Positions 1 through 7,788 of a stretch of 12,925 bases of DNA are shown here, piece by piece. The stretch comes from Candidatus Kapaibacterium sp. (GTDB lineage: Bacteria > Bacteroidota > Ignavibacteria > Kapaibacteriales > UBA961): positions 1 to 12,925 of the forward strand of contig JALRFC010000022.1 of the NCBI GenBank assembly GCA_023253875.1, given 5' to 3'. The stretch's first letter is position 1. The number at the start of each line of letters is the position of its first letter. A model generated the notes under the pieces. It worked only from the letters and a program-made list of their open reading frames with translations. It was not told where the DNA came from and did no database searches. Position numbers and translations under genes: made by a program.

Positions 1-252
1 AATAGTCATCTAACCTATATGATTACCAATGATCTTCAACTTGGTATACGCTATACATCGATAACACCATCTGAAAAAATTGAACGCCTGGCTGGCCCGA
101 GAACAGATCTTGTATTCGGTATTTCGAAATATTTTAGTGGTCATGATTTGAAAATTCAAGCAGATGTTAATTATATTACTGAACAATCATCTGTAAATGC
201 AAGTGAGCAACATTCAGTATTAGTACGATTGCAAACTGATTTTACCTTTTAA
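1..252 (+). CDS. C-terminal end of a probable outer-membrane beta-barrel (porin-like) protein, 5' truncated
   Basis: The reading frame is open from the first base of the window to a TAA at 250-252, giving 83 residues and no native start, so the gene begins upstream. The residues alternate polar and hydrophobic in several short stretches (for example around LQLGIRYTSI, TDLVFGISKYF, LKIQADVNYI and SVLVRLQTDF), separated by turn-like G, N and D residues. The chain ends in an aromatic Phe. This is how the last beta strands of Gram-negative outer-membrane barrels look, and the ending resembles phosphate-selective porin (OprP/OprO-like) proteins. The family call is inferred from this short tail only; another barrel protein is possible. 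The MoxR gene begins 24 bases downstream on the same strand, so cotranscription is possible but not shown. Confidence 0.5.
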   Translation, partial: NSHLTYMITNDLQLGIRYTSITPSEKIERLAGPRTDLVFGISKYFSGHDLKIQADVNYITEQSSVNASEQHSVLVRLQTDFTF

Positions 253-257
253 TTTTC
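251..257 (+). promoter_or_regulatory. Weak candidate promoter for the MoxR-VWA pair (-7 element)
   Basis: TAATTTTC begins at 250 and matches the Bacteroidetes -7 consensus TAnnTTTG at all but the last base. A TTG at 229-231 lies 18 bases upstream. It would start transcription shortly before the MoxR ATG at 277. The match is imperfect and the region is AT-rich, so chance is a real alternative. Confidence 0.22.
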
Positions 258-276
258 AAGAAACAATGGTTCTCTT

Positions 277-1572
277 ATGAGTTCAGCATTTTCACTAGAA
301 GAAATTGCTCTTCATATACAACAAGCAAAAGAATTTGTTGGACGCAGAGTGATTAATCGCGAAGAAGTCATCGAACAAGCTTTTTGTGCATTTCTCACAG
401 GTGAACATCTGCTCTTGCAAAGTAGAACCGGTGCCGGAAAATCATTATTGGCAGAACAATTATTCGCATGTTTCGAACAAGCTTCATTGTTTCGAGTACA
501 GGCAAGTAAAGAGCAGCAACCAGATACCTATTTTGGTGGTTTGAACATAGAATCACTGAAAGAAGGAATCATTGAACATAATACGAAAGGTTCACTCGTA
601 GAATCCCATTTCGGATTTATTGATGAAATTTTTGATGCCAATGATTTCACACTTCGTGCATTACTCTCTCTCTTGAATGAACGGAAAATGATCAGAGGCA
701 CACAGCAAGTCAATTCCCCTCTGCATACTGTGATTGCAGCCACAAATTATCTACGAATAAGTGAAGTTACAGAAGCTATTCTTGATAGATTTCTCTTCAA
801 ATCTGTTATCCTTCCTGATAAAGACCCACTCATACAATTCAAAATCGGTGTCCAATATTCACAACATTCGAATAGAATTGTGAAACCACCGGTAACAATT
901 CAATATGATGAGTTATTGAAATTAAAAAAACTCATTACGGCTGAAGATACTACACATGAGTTTAGAATTTCTGCCGAGATGCTGTATTTTACAAACTTGG
1001 TTGTAAGACATTATGAGTATTCTCGCAATAGAACATTACGAGAAACTTATAAAGGACATGCAAGTTCAGAGTATAATGACTTCTACATTTCACCAAGAAC
1101 ACAAGCAAAATCGCTGGATTTATTGAGGGCATTGACATTTCTCGATGGACGGACATTAGCAGAAGCCGATGATATCAGAAAATTATCTCTGATCTATTGC
1201 ACCGGTGGATTACCTGAAGAGAAACATCTCTATGAAAAGAGTTTTACTACTGTCTATAATTCACTCACATCTTCCAATGGTTTTGAACAAATACGATCAC
1301 TCATTGCCTATGAAGAAGTACTTGAGCAAATAGAAAAAGATCCTACTTTTTTACAACAACCGCTTGATAAGGCTTTATCGAATACACCACTCCGAAGAAC
1401 ATTGCTTGAGTGGATTCAAGATACATTGAATATAGATCATACCATCTTACACAATAAACGAGTCCTCGAGTCATTTCTAAAAAATATGATTCCTTCATGT
1501 GATGAAGTAAGAGAATTACGTCAAGCACTCGAGAAAGAAACAATCAGAATCTTTCAACAGATTGAGAATTAA
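277..1572 (+). CDS. MoxR/RavA-type AAA+ ATPase
   Basis: This is a cytoplasmic AAA+ ATPase of 431 residues, of the MoxR class that usually works with a VWA-domain partner to remodel or activate protein targets. The ATPase core lies near residues 20-190. The Walker A loop is SRTGAGKS (49-56), the Walker B is FIDEIF with D116/E117, a LLNER segment (132-136) follows, sensor 1 is AATN (154-157), and the candidate arginine finger is R171 in AILDRFLF. The order and wording closely follow RavA-like MoxR proteins. The first Gly of the P-loop is Ser49, but the key Lys55 and Ser56 are kept. Residues from about 200 to 431 would form the helical lid and a C-terminal region that I do not recognise. No clear Shine-Dalgarno precedes the ATG. 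The VWA gene starts 5 bases after the stop, so the two are surely cotranscribed. The target of the pair is unknown. Confidence 0.9.
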   Translation: MSSAFSLEEIALHIQQAKEFVGRRVINREEVIEQAFCAFLTGEHLLLQSRTGAGKSLLAEQLFACFEQASLFRVQASKEQQPDTYFGGLNIESLKEGIIEHNTKGSLVESHFGFIDEIFDANDFTLRALLSLLNERKMIRGTQQVNSPLHTVIAATNYLRISEVTEAILDRFLFKSVILPDKDPLIQFKIGVQYSQHSNRIVKPPVTIQYDELLKLKKLITAEDTTHEFRISAEMLYFTNLVVRHYEYSRNRTLRETYKGHASSEYNDFYISPRTQAKSLDLLRALTFLDGRTLAEADDIRKLSLIYCTGGLPEEKHLYEKSFTTVYNSLTSSNGFEQIRSLIAYEEVLEQIEKDPTFLQQPLDKALSNTPLRRTLLEWIQDTLNIDHTILHNKRVLESFLKNMIPSCDEVRELRQALEKETIRIFQQIEN

Positions 1573-1577
1573 ACACT

Positions 1578-3152
1578 ATGGAACTTTCGCAAAGAACCAT
1601 ATTGCGAAATTCAGCCTTCTTTTCGAGAATGGTGGAATATGGTTTTTTGGAATCTTCAATACAAGCACTACCCGATGACTTCACTCTCGTTTATGAAATC
1701 TCTCGCATACTCGAAGACATAGAGAATCCCCTCACCACAATATTAAGTCCGGTCCTTTGGCTCAGTGAGCATAATCCGGAGGACAAATCATCCCCAAAAG
1801 AAGTAATTCCTCATCTCCCTACCGGTGAAGAATATGAAGCAAATCTTATTAGAAGTTATCGTGATATCAATAAGATTTATCCTCATCAATATTTATTACC
1901 TGATGAAGTGTTCATGCAAAGACTTGTTGAACGTTCATTATGGATGCCTTCACCAAAAGCTCCTAGAAATAAACGCTATCAATCTGACAGCTCTGATTTC
2001 GCACCTGATTCAAGAAAACAGAAAGTATATCTCTTGTTTGATACTTCCAAATCAATGCAAGAGTCTTATCGCATTCATCTCGCAAAAGCCATTGCATATT
2101 TCTTTTTAAAGAATAATCAAAAAGAGATGGGCACGATATTTTTCCGAACATTTGATGCGGATATCGGCAAATTACATGTCGTACAAAACCGTACAGATTT
2201 TGATGAATTGATCACAGAAATCATGTGTATGCCCGCTGAAGGCAGAGGAACTATACTAGAAAAGGCATTGCTCACTGCCATCCAAGATATTAGACATGAT
2301 AGTTTTATGTCTGAAGCAGAAATACTTGTCATTACCGATGGAGCAGCCCATATAGATACAGCCAAAATTCGCCAAGCATTGGGAGCTTCTATTCGCATTC
2401 ATTGCGTAAAGATTGGTGATGCAAAGATCGATCCTGATCACAAACTTATTTTGAATACCATTCATTCCAGTGAGACAGAGGAAGCAAAGTCCATTCGAGA
2501 CATTCAACATAAAATCAAGGATATGGAATCTTCATTGCGATCAACACACATTGATAATCGCAAGCATGCCATTCAAAGTGAAATCCAATTTTTACAGAAG
2601 CAACTCAATGATAAGATTCAGCGCTATTCTGTGAAAGCAATGAGTAATTATGGAAATGAAATTGTAGAGCTTTCTTCAATTTTCGTAAATGTAGCTGATG
2701 TAAACCCCAAAACTCTCTTCACTTTATCAAAAGATCGTATAGATGAATTCGTGAAATTATCACGAGAGATTCTACAATTATTAAAAGAAGATCCTTCTGC
2801 TGAAGATGCAAAGCTTGCAGCTGTATTATATGATCATATTGAAACAATTCTTCGATTCAATGATGTGGATATAGAATCCTTGAATCAACAAAAAAATGAT
2901 CTTGGTACAGTACTTACGGACATGGTTCAACAACATCTACAGTATCAAAAACAATTACAATTATCAGACAATGATCAATTGCAATTATCGAAGATTCTTC
3001 GCACTGGTCTTAAAAAAGCTTCTCGAATTCCTTTAGCAAAATTACTCATCATCTTTATTCGAATGATTATCAATAACATTAGGGGATTGATCAAAAAAAG
3101 AGAATTATCCAATATCAAAAAGAAACGTTCCACTCTTCATCAAAGAAAATGA
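1578..3152 (+). CDS. VWA-domain protein (ViaA/CoxE-like), probable partner of the MoxR ATPase
   Basis: This 524-residue protein has a central von Willebrand A domain at about 148-285. The metal-ion-dependent adhesion site is complete: D155-x-S157-x-S159 in LLFDTSKSM, T225 in GRGT, and D254 in VITDG. The N-terminal 140 residues are mostly helical and resemble the region before the VWA domain in ViaA/CoxE-like proteins. After the VWA domain come about 240 further residues: a charged, heptad-like stretch at about 300-350 (possible coiled coil), another helical region, and a basic end with a hydrophobic stretch LAKLLIIFIRMII (487-499) that could bind a membrane or be a short transmembrane helix. 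There is no signal peptide, so it is probably cytoplasmic. The pairing with the MoxR gene is the standard arrangement for this family. The long C-terminal extension is the unusual part, and its role is unknown. Confidence 0.85.
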   Translation: MELSQRTILRNSAFFSRMVEYGFLESSIQALPDDFTLVYEISRILEDIENPLTTILSPVLWLSEHNPEDKSSPKEVIPHLPTGEEYEANLIRSYRDINKIYPHQYLLPDEVFMQRLVERSLWMPSPKAPRNKRYQSDSSDFAPDSRKQKVYLLFDTSKSMQESYRIHLAKAIAYFFLKNNQKEMGTIFFRTFDADIGKLHVVQNRTDFDELITEIMCMPAEGRGTILEKALLTAIQDIRHDSFMSEAEILVITDGAAHIDTAKIRQALGASIRIHCVKIGDAKIDPDHKLILNTIHSSETEEAKSIRDIQHKIKDMESSLRSTHIDNRKHAIQSEIQFLQKQLNDKIQRYSVKAMSNYGNEIVELSSIFVNVADVNPKTLFTLSKDRIDEFVKLSREILQLLKEDPSAEDAKLAAVLYDHIETILRFNDVDIESLNQQKNDLGTVLTDMVQQHLQYQKQLQLSDNDQLQLSKILRTGLKKASRIPLAKLLIIFIRMIINNIRGLIKKRELSNIKKKRSTLHQRK

Positions 3153-3184
3153 GAATTATCAGTTTGTTTCATTGAAGAATTCTC
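3151..3184. repeat. Inverted repeat GAGAATT-N20-AATTCTC at the stress-protein promoter
   Basis: The 7-base arms at 3151-3157 and 3178-3184 are perfect inverted repeats. The right arm abuts the -7 element of the predicted promoter, and the -33 element lies in the loop. It could be an operator or a weak hairpin after the VWA gene. It has no T-tract, so it is a poor intrinsic terminator. Confidence 0.3.
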
Positions 3185-3192
3185 TAAGTTTG
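3163..3192 (+). promoter_or_regulatory. Bacteroidetes-type promoter of the universal stress protein gene
   Basis: TTTG at 3163-3166 and TAAGTTTG at 3185-3192 match the -33 TTTG and -7 TAnnTTTG elements of the Bacteroidetes primary sigma factor, with 18 bases between them, which is slightly short of the usual spacing. Transcription would begin near 3198, just upstream of the Shine-Dalgarno site AGGAG (3204-3208). This suggests the stress gene is expressed separately from the MoxR-VWA pair, although readthrough is also possible. Confidence 0.5.
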
Positions 3193-3203
3193 GATATCAC
3201 TTT

Positions 3204-3208
3204 AGGAG
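3204..3208 (+). promoter_or_regulatory. Shine-Dalgarno site AGGAG of the universal stress protein gene
   Basis: AGGAG lies 6 bases before the ATG at 3215 and fixes this start. It is one of the few strong ribosome binding sites in the window. Confidence 0.75.
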
Positions 3209-3214
3209 ATAGAC

Positions 3215-3661
3215 ATGTTACCGATCACTTCCATCCTTGTTCCCACAGACTTTTCTACACATTCTGAAAAAGCATTGACTTATGCAAAAGAATGGGCAAA
3301 ACAGTGGTCTGCCACCATTCACCTTGTCCATATCATAGAACCGGTAATTTTTCCAGTAGATTGGGGATATACTCCCGTTGATTTAAGTGATGTTGAGAAG
3401 GAATACTCTGGAGCTGCGGAAGTAGAACTCAAGAAAACAGTCGATGAATTACATGCAGAAGGGTTTTCAGTAATTCCGCAAATCATTCATGGCGGACGTT
3501 CTTCAGATGAGATCAATCAATATGCAAAGGATCATGCTATTTCATTGATTTGTATTGCCACAAATGGCAGAGGTGGAGTCGAACATTTATTATTGGGTAG
3601 CACAACAGAGCGTGTAGTCAGAAAAGCACCTTGCCCGGTGCTTGTGATTAGACCTGATTAA
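3215..3661 (+). CDS. Universal stress protein, UspA family
   Basis: This 148-residue protein is a single, full-length UspA domain. It opens with the beta strand SILVPTDFS (6-14), whose Asp12 is typical of the nucleotide-binding members. It ends with the family's ATP-loop region, ATNGRGGVEHLLLGST (115-130), followed by ERVVRKAPCPVLVIR. The loop fits G-x2-G-x9-G-S/T except that the first Gly is Ala115, so ATP binding is likely but not certain. These are cytoplasmic dimers that help survival under starvation or oxidative and energy stress by mechanisms that vary. The start is supported by AGGAG six bases upstream, and a promoter lies directly before it. Its TAA ends one base before the stop codon of the convergent hpnD, so there is no space for a terminator between the two genes. 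Confidence 0.93.
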   Translation: MLPITSILVPTDFSTHSEKALTYAKEWAKQWSATIHLVHIIEPVIFPVDWGYTPVDLSDVEKEYSGAAEVELKKTVDELHAEGFSVIPQIIHGGRSSDEINQYAKDHAISLICIATNGRGGVEHLLLGSTTERVVRKAPCPVLVIRPD

Positions 3662-4555
3662 TCAATGCTTGATTCTTCCAACAAAGATTCTCGTTGAAAC
3701 CCAATGTTTGAATGCTATGGCTATTTTATGAATGGTTGATACTCGTATTTGCTTGTTAAAGACATCAAAATCATTCAATTCAATCTTTTCTAATAAGCGA
3801 TAGTATATGGCATCCATGATTTCGGCGGCTATCATTGTCATTCGTTCATCCGGTCTTAATGCCATTCTTGCTTTATGATAGTATTCTCTGGCACGTCTGG
3901 TTTCATATCTCATTAATTCAATGAATTGTTCATTATAGACTTCATTCATCAAATCTATTTCTGAATATCGAAATTTCTCCAAATCCTCTTTGGGAAGATA
4001 GATATATCCACGGTCTTTGTCCGCTTTCAAATCGCGCAAAATATTTGTCAATTGAAGTGCATATCCTAGATTAACTGCATATTCTTTGGTTTCTTCATAC
4101 TTATAACCAAATATCTCAATGCACATCAAACCTACAATACCGGCCACTCCATAGCAATATTCTTTCAAATCATTGAATGTTTCATACCGTTTTTGACGCA
4201 AGTCTCTCTCACAACCATCTATCAATGTCATGAAATACTGTTTGGGTATGGAAAATCGCTTTATAGCTGATTGCAATGGTTTGAGATAAGCTGAATGTGG
4301 TTTCCCTGAATATATTCCATCTATTGCTTTACGCCATTCACTTAATTTGGTTCTTTTCTTTATTATTTCCTCTGAAGTCCCTGTATCTTCTTCATCAACA
4401 ATATCATCGATATGTCTACAAAATGCATAGACAGTATGAATTGCCTCCCTTTCATCTTTTGGAAGAAAGGAGAATGAATAATAAAAATTTGTCTTACTCT
4501 GTTGAGCCAATTCTTCAGAGCAATCAAATTCTACGATATCTACTTCTGCATTCAT
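3662..4555 (-). CDS. hpnD: Presqualene diphosphate synthase (HpnD-like trans-isoprenyl diphosphate synthase)
   Basis: This 297-residue protein is a full-length member of the squalene/phytoene synthase family, which joins two prenyl diphosphates head to head. It has both Asp-rich motifs that bind the magnesium-diphosphate: D50-x3-D54 in RHIDDIVDE, and D175-x3-D179 in NILRDLKADKDRG, followed by YIYLP. It also has the family signature YCYGVAGIVG (133-142). The closest pattern is HpnD, which turns two farnesyl diphosphates into presqualene diphosphate. Phytoene synthase has the same motifs and is the main alternative; the adjacent hpnC favours HpnD. Its ATG overlaps the hpnC stop (ATGA), so the two are translationally coupled. 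The third enzyme of this route, HpnE, which reduces the intermediate to squalene, is not in the window; the operon ends here against the convergent stress-protein gene. Confidence 0.88.
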   Translation of the reverse strand: MNAEVDIVEFDCSEELAQQSKTNFYYSFSFLPKDEREAIHTVYAFCRHIDDIVDEEDTGTSEEIIKKRTKLSEWRKAIDGIYSGKPHSAYLKPLQSAIKRFSIPKQYFMTLIDGCERDLRQKRYETFNDLKEYCYGVAGIVGLMCIEIFGYKYEETKEYAVNLGYALQLTNILRDLKADKDRGYIYLPKEDLEKFRYSEIDLMNEVYNEQFIELMRYETRRAREYYHKARMALRPDERMTMIAAEIMDAIYYRLLEKIELNDFDVFNKQIRVSTIHKIAIAFKHWVSTRIFVGRIKH

Positions 4556-5505
4556 CGTTTGAACAATATCTTTGGAATTTGAAGCATCATTTCCAGTGAA
4601 ATGAGAATATAGTCACCAATGACAAGTTTCGGCCTAAAGGATGTCAATCTATTCTGATTGCGAATACACTTATTCAACATTCGAGAACCGGAACAATGTA
4701 TGAGTAGGAGTTCGGTTCGTACTCCTTTATGAGAGATTGTCCAAGGCAAGTGTTTTGATTCTTTCAAAAGAAGTTCTGCGTCTTGAATATATTGAATCAC
4801 TGCCTTTGAAAAATTAGGTGTTATTTCTCCTATTGCCAAATAGTTTTCCACTATTTCATGCGAATCAGCATATTCCAATGGAATATACGATCTACCTTTT
4901 TTTGTATCAATAGAGATATCTTGAATAAAATTGATGATTTGCAATGCCGTACATAATGCATCAGATTCTTTTTTTATCTCTGCATTCCAGTTTCCAAGCA
5001 ATCGAAGCAATAATTCACCTATTGGATTCGCTGAATTATCACAATAATCTAGAATATCTTGGAATGTATTCGGTTTTGCAAATCGTATATCTGATACAAA
5101 AGCACTCAATAATCGTTCAAATGGAGTAATGGGTAATGTTGTCTTTTCAAACATAGATTGCATTGCAAGCCACAGTGGATTCTTCCCCTTGAACACTCCC
5201 ATTTGAGATTGTTTACAAAAGTGATGCATGATTGCTAATGCATATTCCGCCTTTTCGCCACCTTGATTGAGCGAATATTCATCTGCAATATCATCTGCTA
5301 TTCTGCTAAAAGCGTACATAACGATGACATGTTTTCGCATAGTTCGTGGTAAAAGAAGCGAAGCCACCGGGAAATTTTCATAATGACTTCGAGCTATTCC
5401 TTCACACCATTTGAAGGCTTCTTCAGTGGTATTGACTGACAATCTACCACCATGTGCTGTGGTGGCAATATCATAGAGATCCGTATAAGAGAAATGTGGA
5501 ATCAT
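4552..5505 (-). CDS. hpnC: Hydroxysqualene synthase (HpnC-like squalene/phytoene synthase family)
   Basis: From the ATG at 5505 the product has 317 residues. It carries HYENFPVASLLLP (42-54) and YCDNSANPIG (154-163), both characteristic of HpnC. The two Asp-rich motifs are D71-x3-D75 in RIADDIADE and D196-x3-D200 in NFIQDISIDTKKGRSYIP. HpnC converts presqualene diphosphate to hydroxysqualene, the step after HpnD. The frame can be extended to an ATG at 5523, but that codon lies inside a strong terminator hairpin and would add MRAFLF encoded by its T-rich arm, so 5505 is the more credible start. A TTG further in (Leu28 of the long form) is a weaker option. There is no Shine-Dalgarno at either ATG. 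No separate promoter is visible between the upstream foldase gene and hpnC, so how it is transcribed is unclear. Confidence 0.87.
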   Translation of the reverse strand: MIPHFSYTDLYDIATTAHGGRLSVNTTEEAFKWCEGIARSHYENFPVASLLLPRTMRKHVIVMYAFSRIADDIADEYSLNQGGEKAEYALAIMHHFCKQSQMGVFKGKNPLWLAMQSMFEKTTLPITPFERLLSAFVSDIRFAKPNTFQDILDYCDNSANPIGELLLRLLGNWNAEIKKESDALCTALQIINFIQDISIDTKKGRSYIPLEYADSHEIVENYLAIGEITPNFSKAVIQYIQDAELLLKESKHLPWTISHKGVRTELLLIHCSGSRMLNKCIRNQNRLTSFRPKLVIGDYILISLEMMLQIPKILFKR

Positions 5506-5506
5506 A

Positions 5507-5534
5507 AACAAAAAAGCCCGCATCAGCGGGCTTT
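5507..5534 (-). terminator. Intrinsic terminator after the foldase gene, abutting hpnC
   Basis: Read on the minus strand, AAAGCCCGC (5534-5526) and GCGGGCTTT (5521-5513) form a perfect 9-bp stem with six G-C pairs and a 4-base loop, followed by a T-rich run down to about 5507. The stem begins 3 bases after the foldase TAA (5538-5540). The T-run ends directly at the ATG chosen for hpnC. In the plus direction no gene uses it. Confidence 0.9.
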
Positions 5535-5537
5535 AGA

Positions 5538-7721
5538 TTAATCACGGAATAACTTTCCTCGATAGTCTTGTATGTCAGCTTTGTCTTTCAAAGCGCTAAA
5601 CCATTGTGCATACGCTGATGAAGCGGCCTGAGTGGACAAAGTCATCTGCAAATCTTTTTTGGCTTTTGAAAATCCGCCCATATCTGCATTGGTTCTTTGA
5701 ATCACTTGATAAATATACCAGCCATTATCACCGGCAACTGGTTCATTGATTTTGTTCAATGGGGCCAAAAGAGCCTTTTGTGTCAATGCAGGTTCATTTC
5801 CAACACCATTTACCAAACCATTATTTCGAACTTTTGCTGCAGTTCTTACTTCTAATGTTGGATCAATCTGAGCAATTGCGAATAATCTATCAGAAGATTT
5901 GATTTTTTGATAAATCGAATTAGCCTTGGATTTGAGAATATTCATTTTCTTCTTGAAAACAACTTTTTGTGCCAGTTCATCTTTCATATCTTCAAATGGA
6001 CGTAAACCTGATTCTCTTTTACCGGTTATCTGTGCTACAACTATGCCATAATATTTCAATTCCATTGGTTCGGAAATTGCACCAACATCATTGGAAAATG
6101 CAAAGCTTGTAAGGGATTGTGAACCCAATACCGGCATTTGAGTATCAAAAAACATGGTTTCAACCACATTCTTCTTCAATTTCTTGGCAAGATTTTCAAT
6201 ATTCTCTCCATCATCCAATTGTTGTTTGAATGACAATGCATCACGGCGAAGTTGCTTCTTGGTATTCATTGTCATACCAACAGTCACCATGATTTCGCTA
6301 TACTTGATTTCATCTGAAATCTTGTCTGAAACTTTGATGATATGATATCCAAAATCTGTTTCAACAGGACCAACTATTGAACCGGGTGCATTATTGAAAC
6401 ATGCATCTTCAAAAGGTTTTACCATTTGACCTTTAGGGAAATAGTCATATTCACCACCGCGATCTTTAGAGCCAGGATCTTGTGAATACTCTTTTGCAAG
6501 AACTGCAAAATCTTCACCTTTCTTTGCTCTAGAAAGAATTTGAGAAGCAAATGCTTTCGCACTGTCTTTATTGGAGCCGAAATTAATAAGTATGTGACTT
6601 GCTTTTACAAGTTCGGTAATGCCACTACGTAGACTGTCAACCTTATAAATAAATGTTCCACTCTGTAATGTAATCGGACCAATCACATCTCCTTGCTTAG
6701 CTGTGGCTAATATCGCCGAAACATCTGGTGCAAGTTTCTTTACAGGTTGATAATCCAATTGATTACCGGAGTACTCTGCAAGATATTGATCGAAAGCAGC
6801 AATTTTTGCTTCAGGTGTTAATGCCTCAGCAAGGGATTGTTGAATTCGTGAGATTTTCTTTGATGCAGCCAATGTATCTTCCTTAGATGGCTCCAAAGGG
6901 AAAGAGACATATTTGATCTTACGTGCAGGCTTCTGTTTTGTGAATTCTTTCACTAATTCATATTCAGCTTGTAATTCTTGGTCTGTTGGCTTGCCTATGC
7001 TCTTGGCATCAACATTATTAACATTGAAATGAATATAATCAAAATCAAATGTTGCACTTTCATTCACATATTTGTTTTTCAAATACGCAGGAGATACAAT
7101 AGATGCTGCTGTTCCGGAAGCTCTTCTGAAATGTTCTAGAAGTCTGGATTTATACATGAAGTCTTCAATTTTAAGAAGACTATTCTTAAACTTTGCAACT
7201 TCTTCTGCTGGGTCAACAGACTCAGGAATCATTCCGGCTTTTTTACCTGCCGCTATATTCTGGGCTATGATATCAGGATTGGTCATCACATCAAGATATG
7301 CTTGGCGATTGAATGTTCCTGAACTATCGGTAAAGTTTCTTGTAAGATATTCCGGCGGGCTATCTAACATGATATCAAGCACTTCGTCTTGAGTCACTTT
7401 TATGCCAGCAGCTTTTCCTGCCTGACGAATCAATGCTTCTTCAACAAATTGATCCCATACTGCTTGACGAATGATATTTTCATCCACTTCTGCTTGAGGA
7501 TTTTGTTGTCTCTGCATGTCTGCTTGTTCTTTGACGCGGAATTCAAATTCCTGATAGGAAACTTCCTCGCCATTGATAGTGCCAACAACTGAACCGGTTG
7601 ATGAGCTGTTTAATAATGTACCGATATTTGCATCGGAAGCGACCATGAAGGCGATGAATGATACAACAAAAATCACCAACATATACGGGGAAATATCTCG
7701 CATTCGTGAGATGATACCCAT
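5538..7721 (-). CDS. ppiD: Membrane-anchored periplasmic parvulin-type peptidyl-prolyl isomerase (PpiD/SurA-like)
   Basis: From the ATG at 7721 the protein has 727 residues. A short basic N-terminus (MGIISRMR) is followed by one transmembrane helix at about 13-29 (PYMLVIFVVSFIAFMVA). The rest therefore faces the periplasm, as in PpiD. A SurA-like N-terminal chaperone region follows, beginning near VVGTINGEEVSYQEF. A canonical parvulin domain spans about 371-466, from VKASHILINF through DPGSKDRGGEYDYF to FGYHIIKV. The C-terminal third has a degenerate second parvulin-like or chaperone segment. Such proteins help outer-membrane and secreted proteins fold. AAGGAG six bases before the ATG fixes the start and excludes a 21-residue longer reading. 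A promoter lies upstream and a strong terminator follows the stop, so this gene looks monocistronic. The symbol rests on architecture only. Confidence 0.85.
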   Translation of the reverse strand: MGIISRMRDISPYMLVIFVVSFIAFMVASDANIGTLLNSSSTGSVVGTINGEEVSYQEFEFRVKEQADMQRQQNPQAEVDENIIRQAVWDQFVEEALIRQAGKAAGIKVTQDEVLDIMLDSPPEYLTRNFTDSSGTFNRQAYLDVMTNPDIIAQNIAAGKKAGMIPESVDPAEEVAKFKNSLLKIEDFMYKSRLLEHFRRASGTAASIVSPAYLKNKYVNESATFDFDYIHFNVNNVDAKSIGKPTDQELQAEYELVKEFTKQKPARKIKYVSFPLEPSKEDTLAASKKISRIQQSLAEALTPEAKIAAFDQYLAEYSGNQLDYQPVKKLAPDVSAILATAKQGDVIGPITLQSGTFIYKVDSLRSGITELVKASHILINFGSNKDSAKAFASQILSRAKKGEDFAVLAKEYSQDPGSKDRGGEYDYFPKGQMVKPFEDACFNNAPGSIVGPVETDFGYHIIKVSDKISDEIKYSEIMVTVGMTMNTKKQLRRDALSFKQQLDDGENIENLAKKLKKNVVETMFFDTQMPVLGSQSLTSFAFSNDVGAISEPMELKYYGIVVAQITGKRESGLRPFEDMKDELAQKVVFKKKMNILKSKANSIYQKIKSSDRLFAIAQIDPTLEVRTAAKVRNNGLVNGVGNEPALTQKALLAPLNKINEPVAGDNGWYIYQVIQRTNADMGGFSKAKKDLQMTLSTQAASSAYAQWFSALKDKADIQDYRGKLFRD

Positions 7722-7727
7722 CTTATA

Positions 7728-7733
7728 CTCCTT
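7728..7733 (-). promoter_or_regulatory. Shine-Dalgarno site AAGGAG of the foldase gene
   Basis: On the minus strand AAGGAG lies 6 bases before the ATG at 7721. It decides the start: the in-frame extension to 7784 overlaps the predicted transcription start and adds residues before the conserved MGIISRMR anchor. Confidence 0.8.
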
Positions 7734-7788
7734 AGCTTTGACGAAATGATGCCTTGAATACTCTCGATTCAAGACCCTGAACAAACGA

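Noticed and set aside
277..3661. A defence island built on the MoxR-VWA pair and the stress protein
   Set aside because: No nuclease, protease effector, reverse transcriptase, methylase, integrase or repeat array is nearby, and the surrounding genes are housekeeping genes with similar base composition.
5536..5543. GATTAATC at the foldase stop, repeated at 3656-3663
   Set aside because: An 8-base AT-rich palindrome twice in 13 kb is expected by chance, and each copy simply contains a TAA stop codon context.
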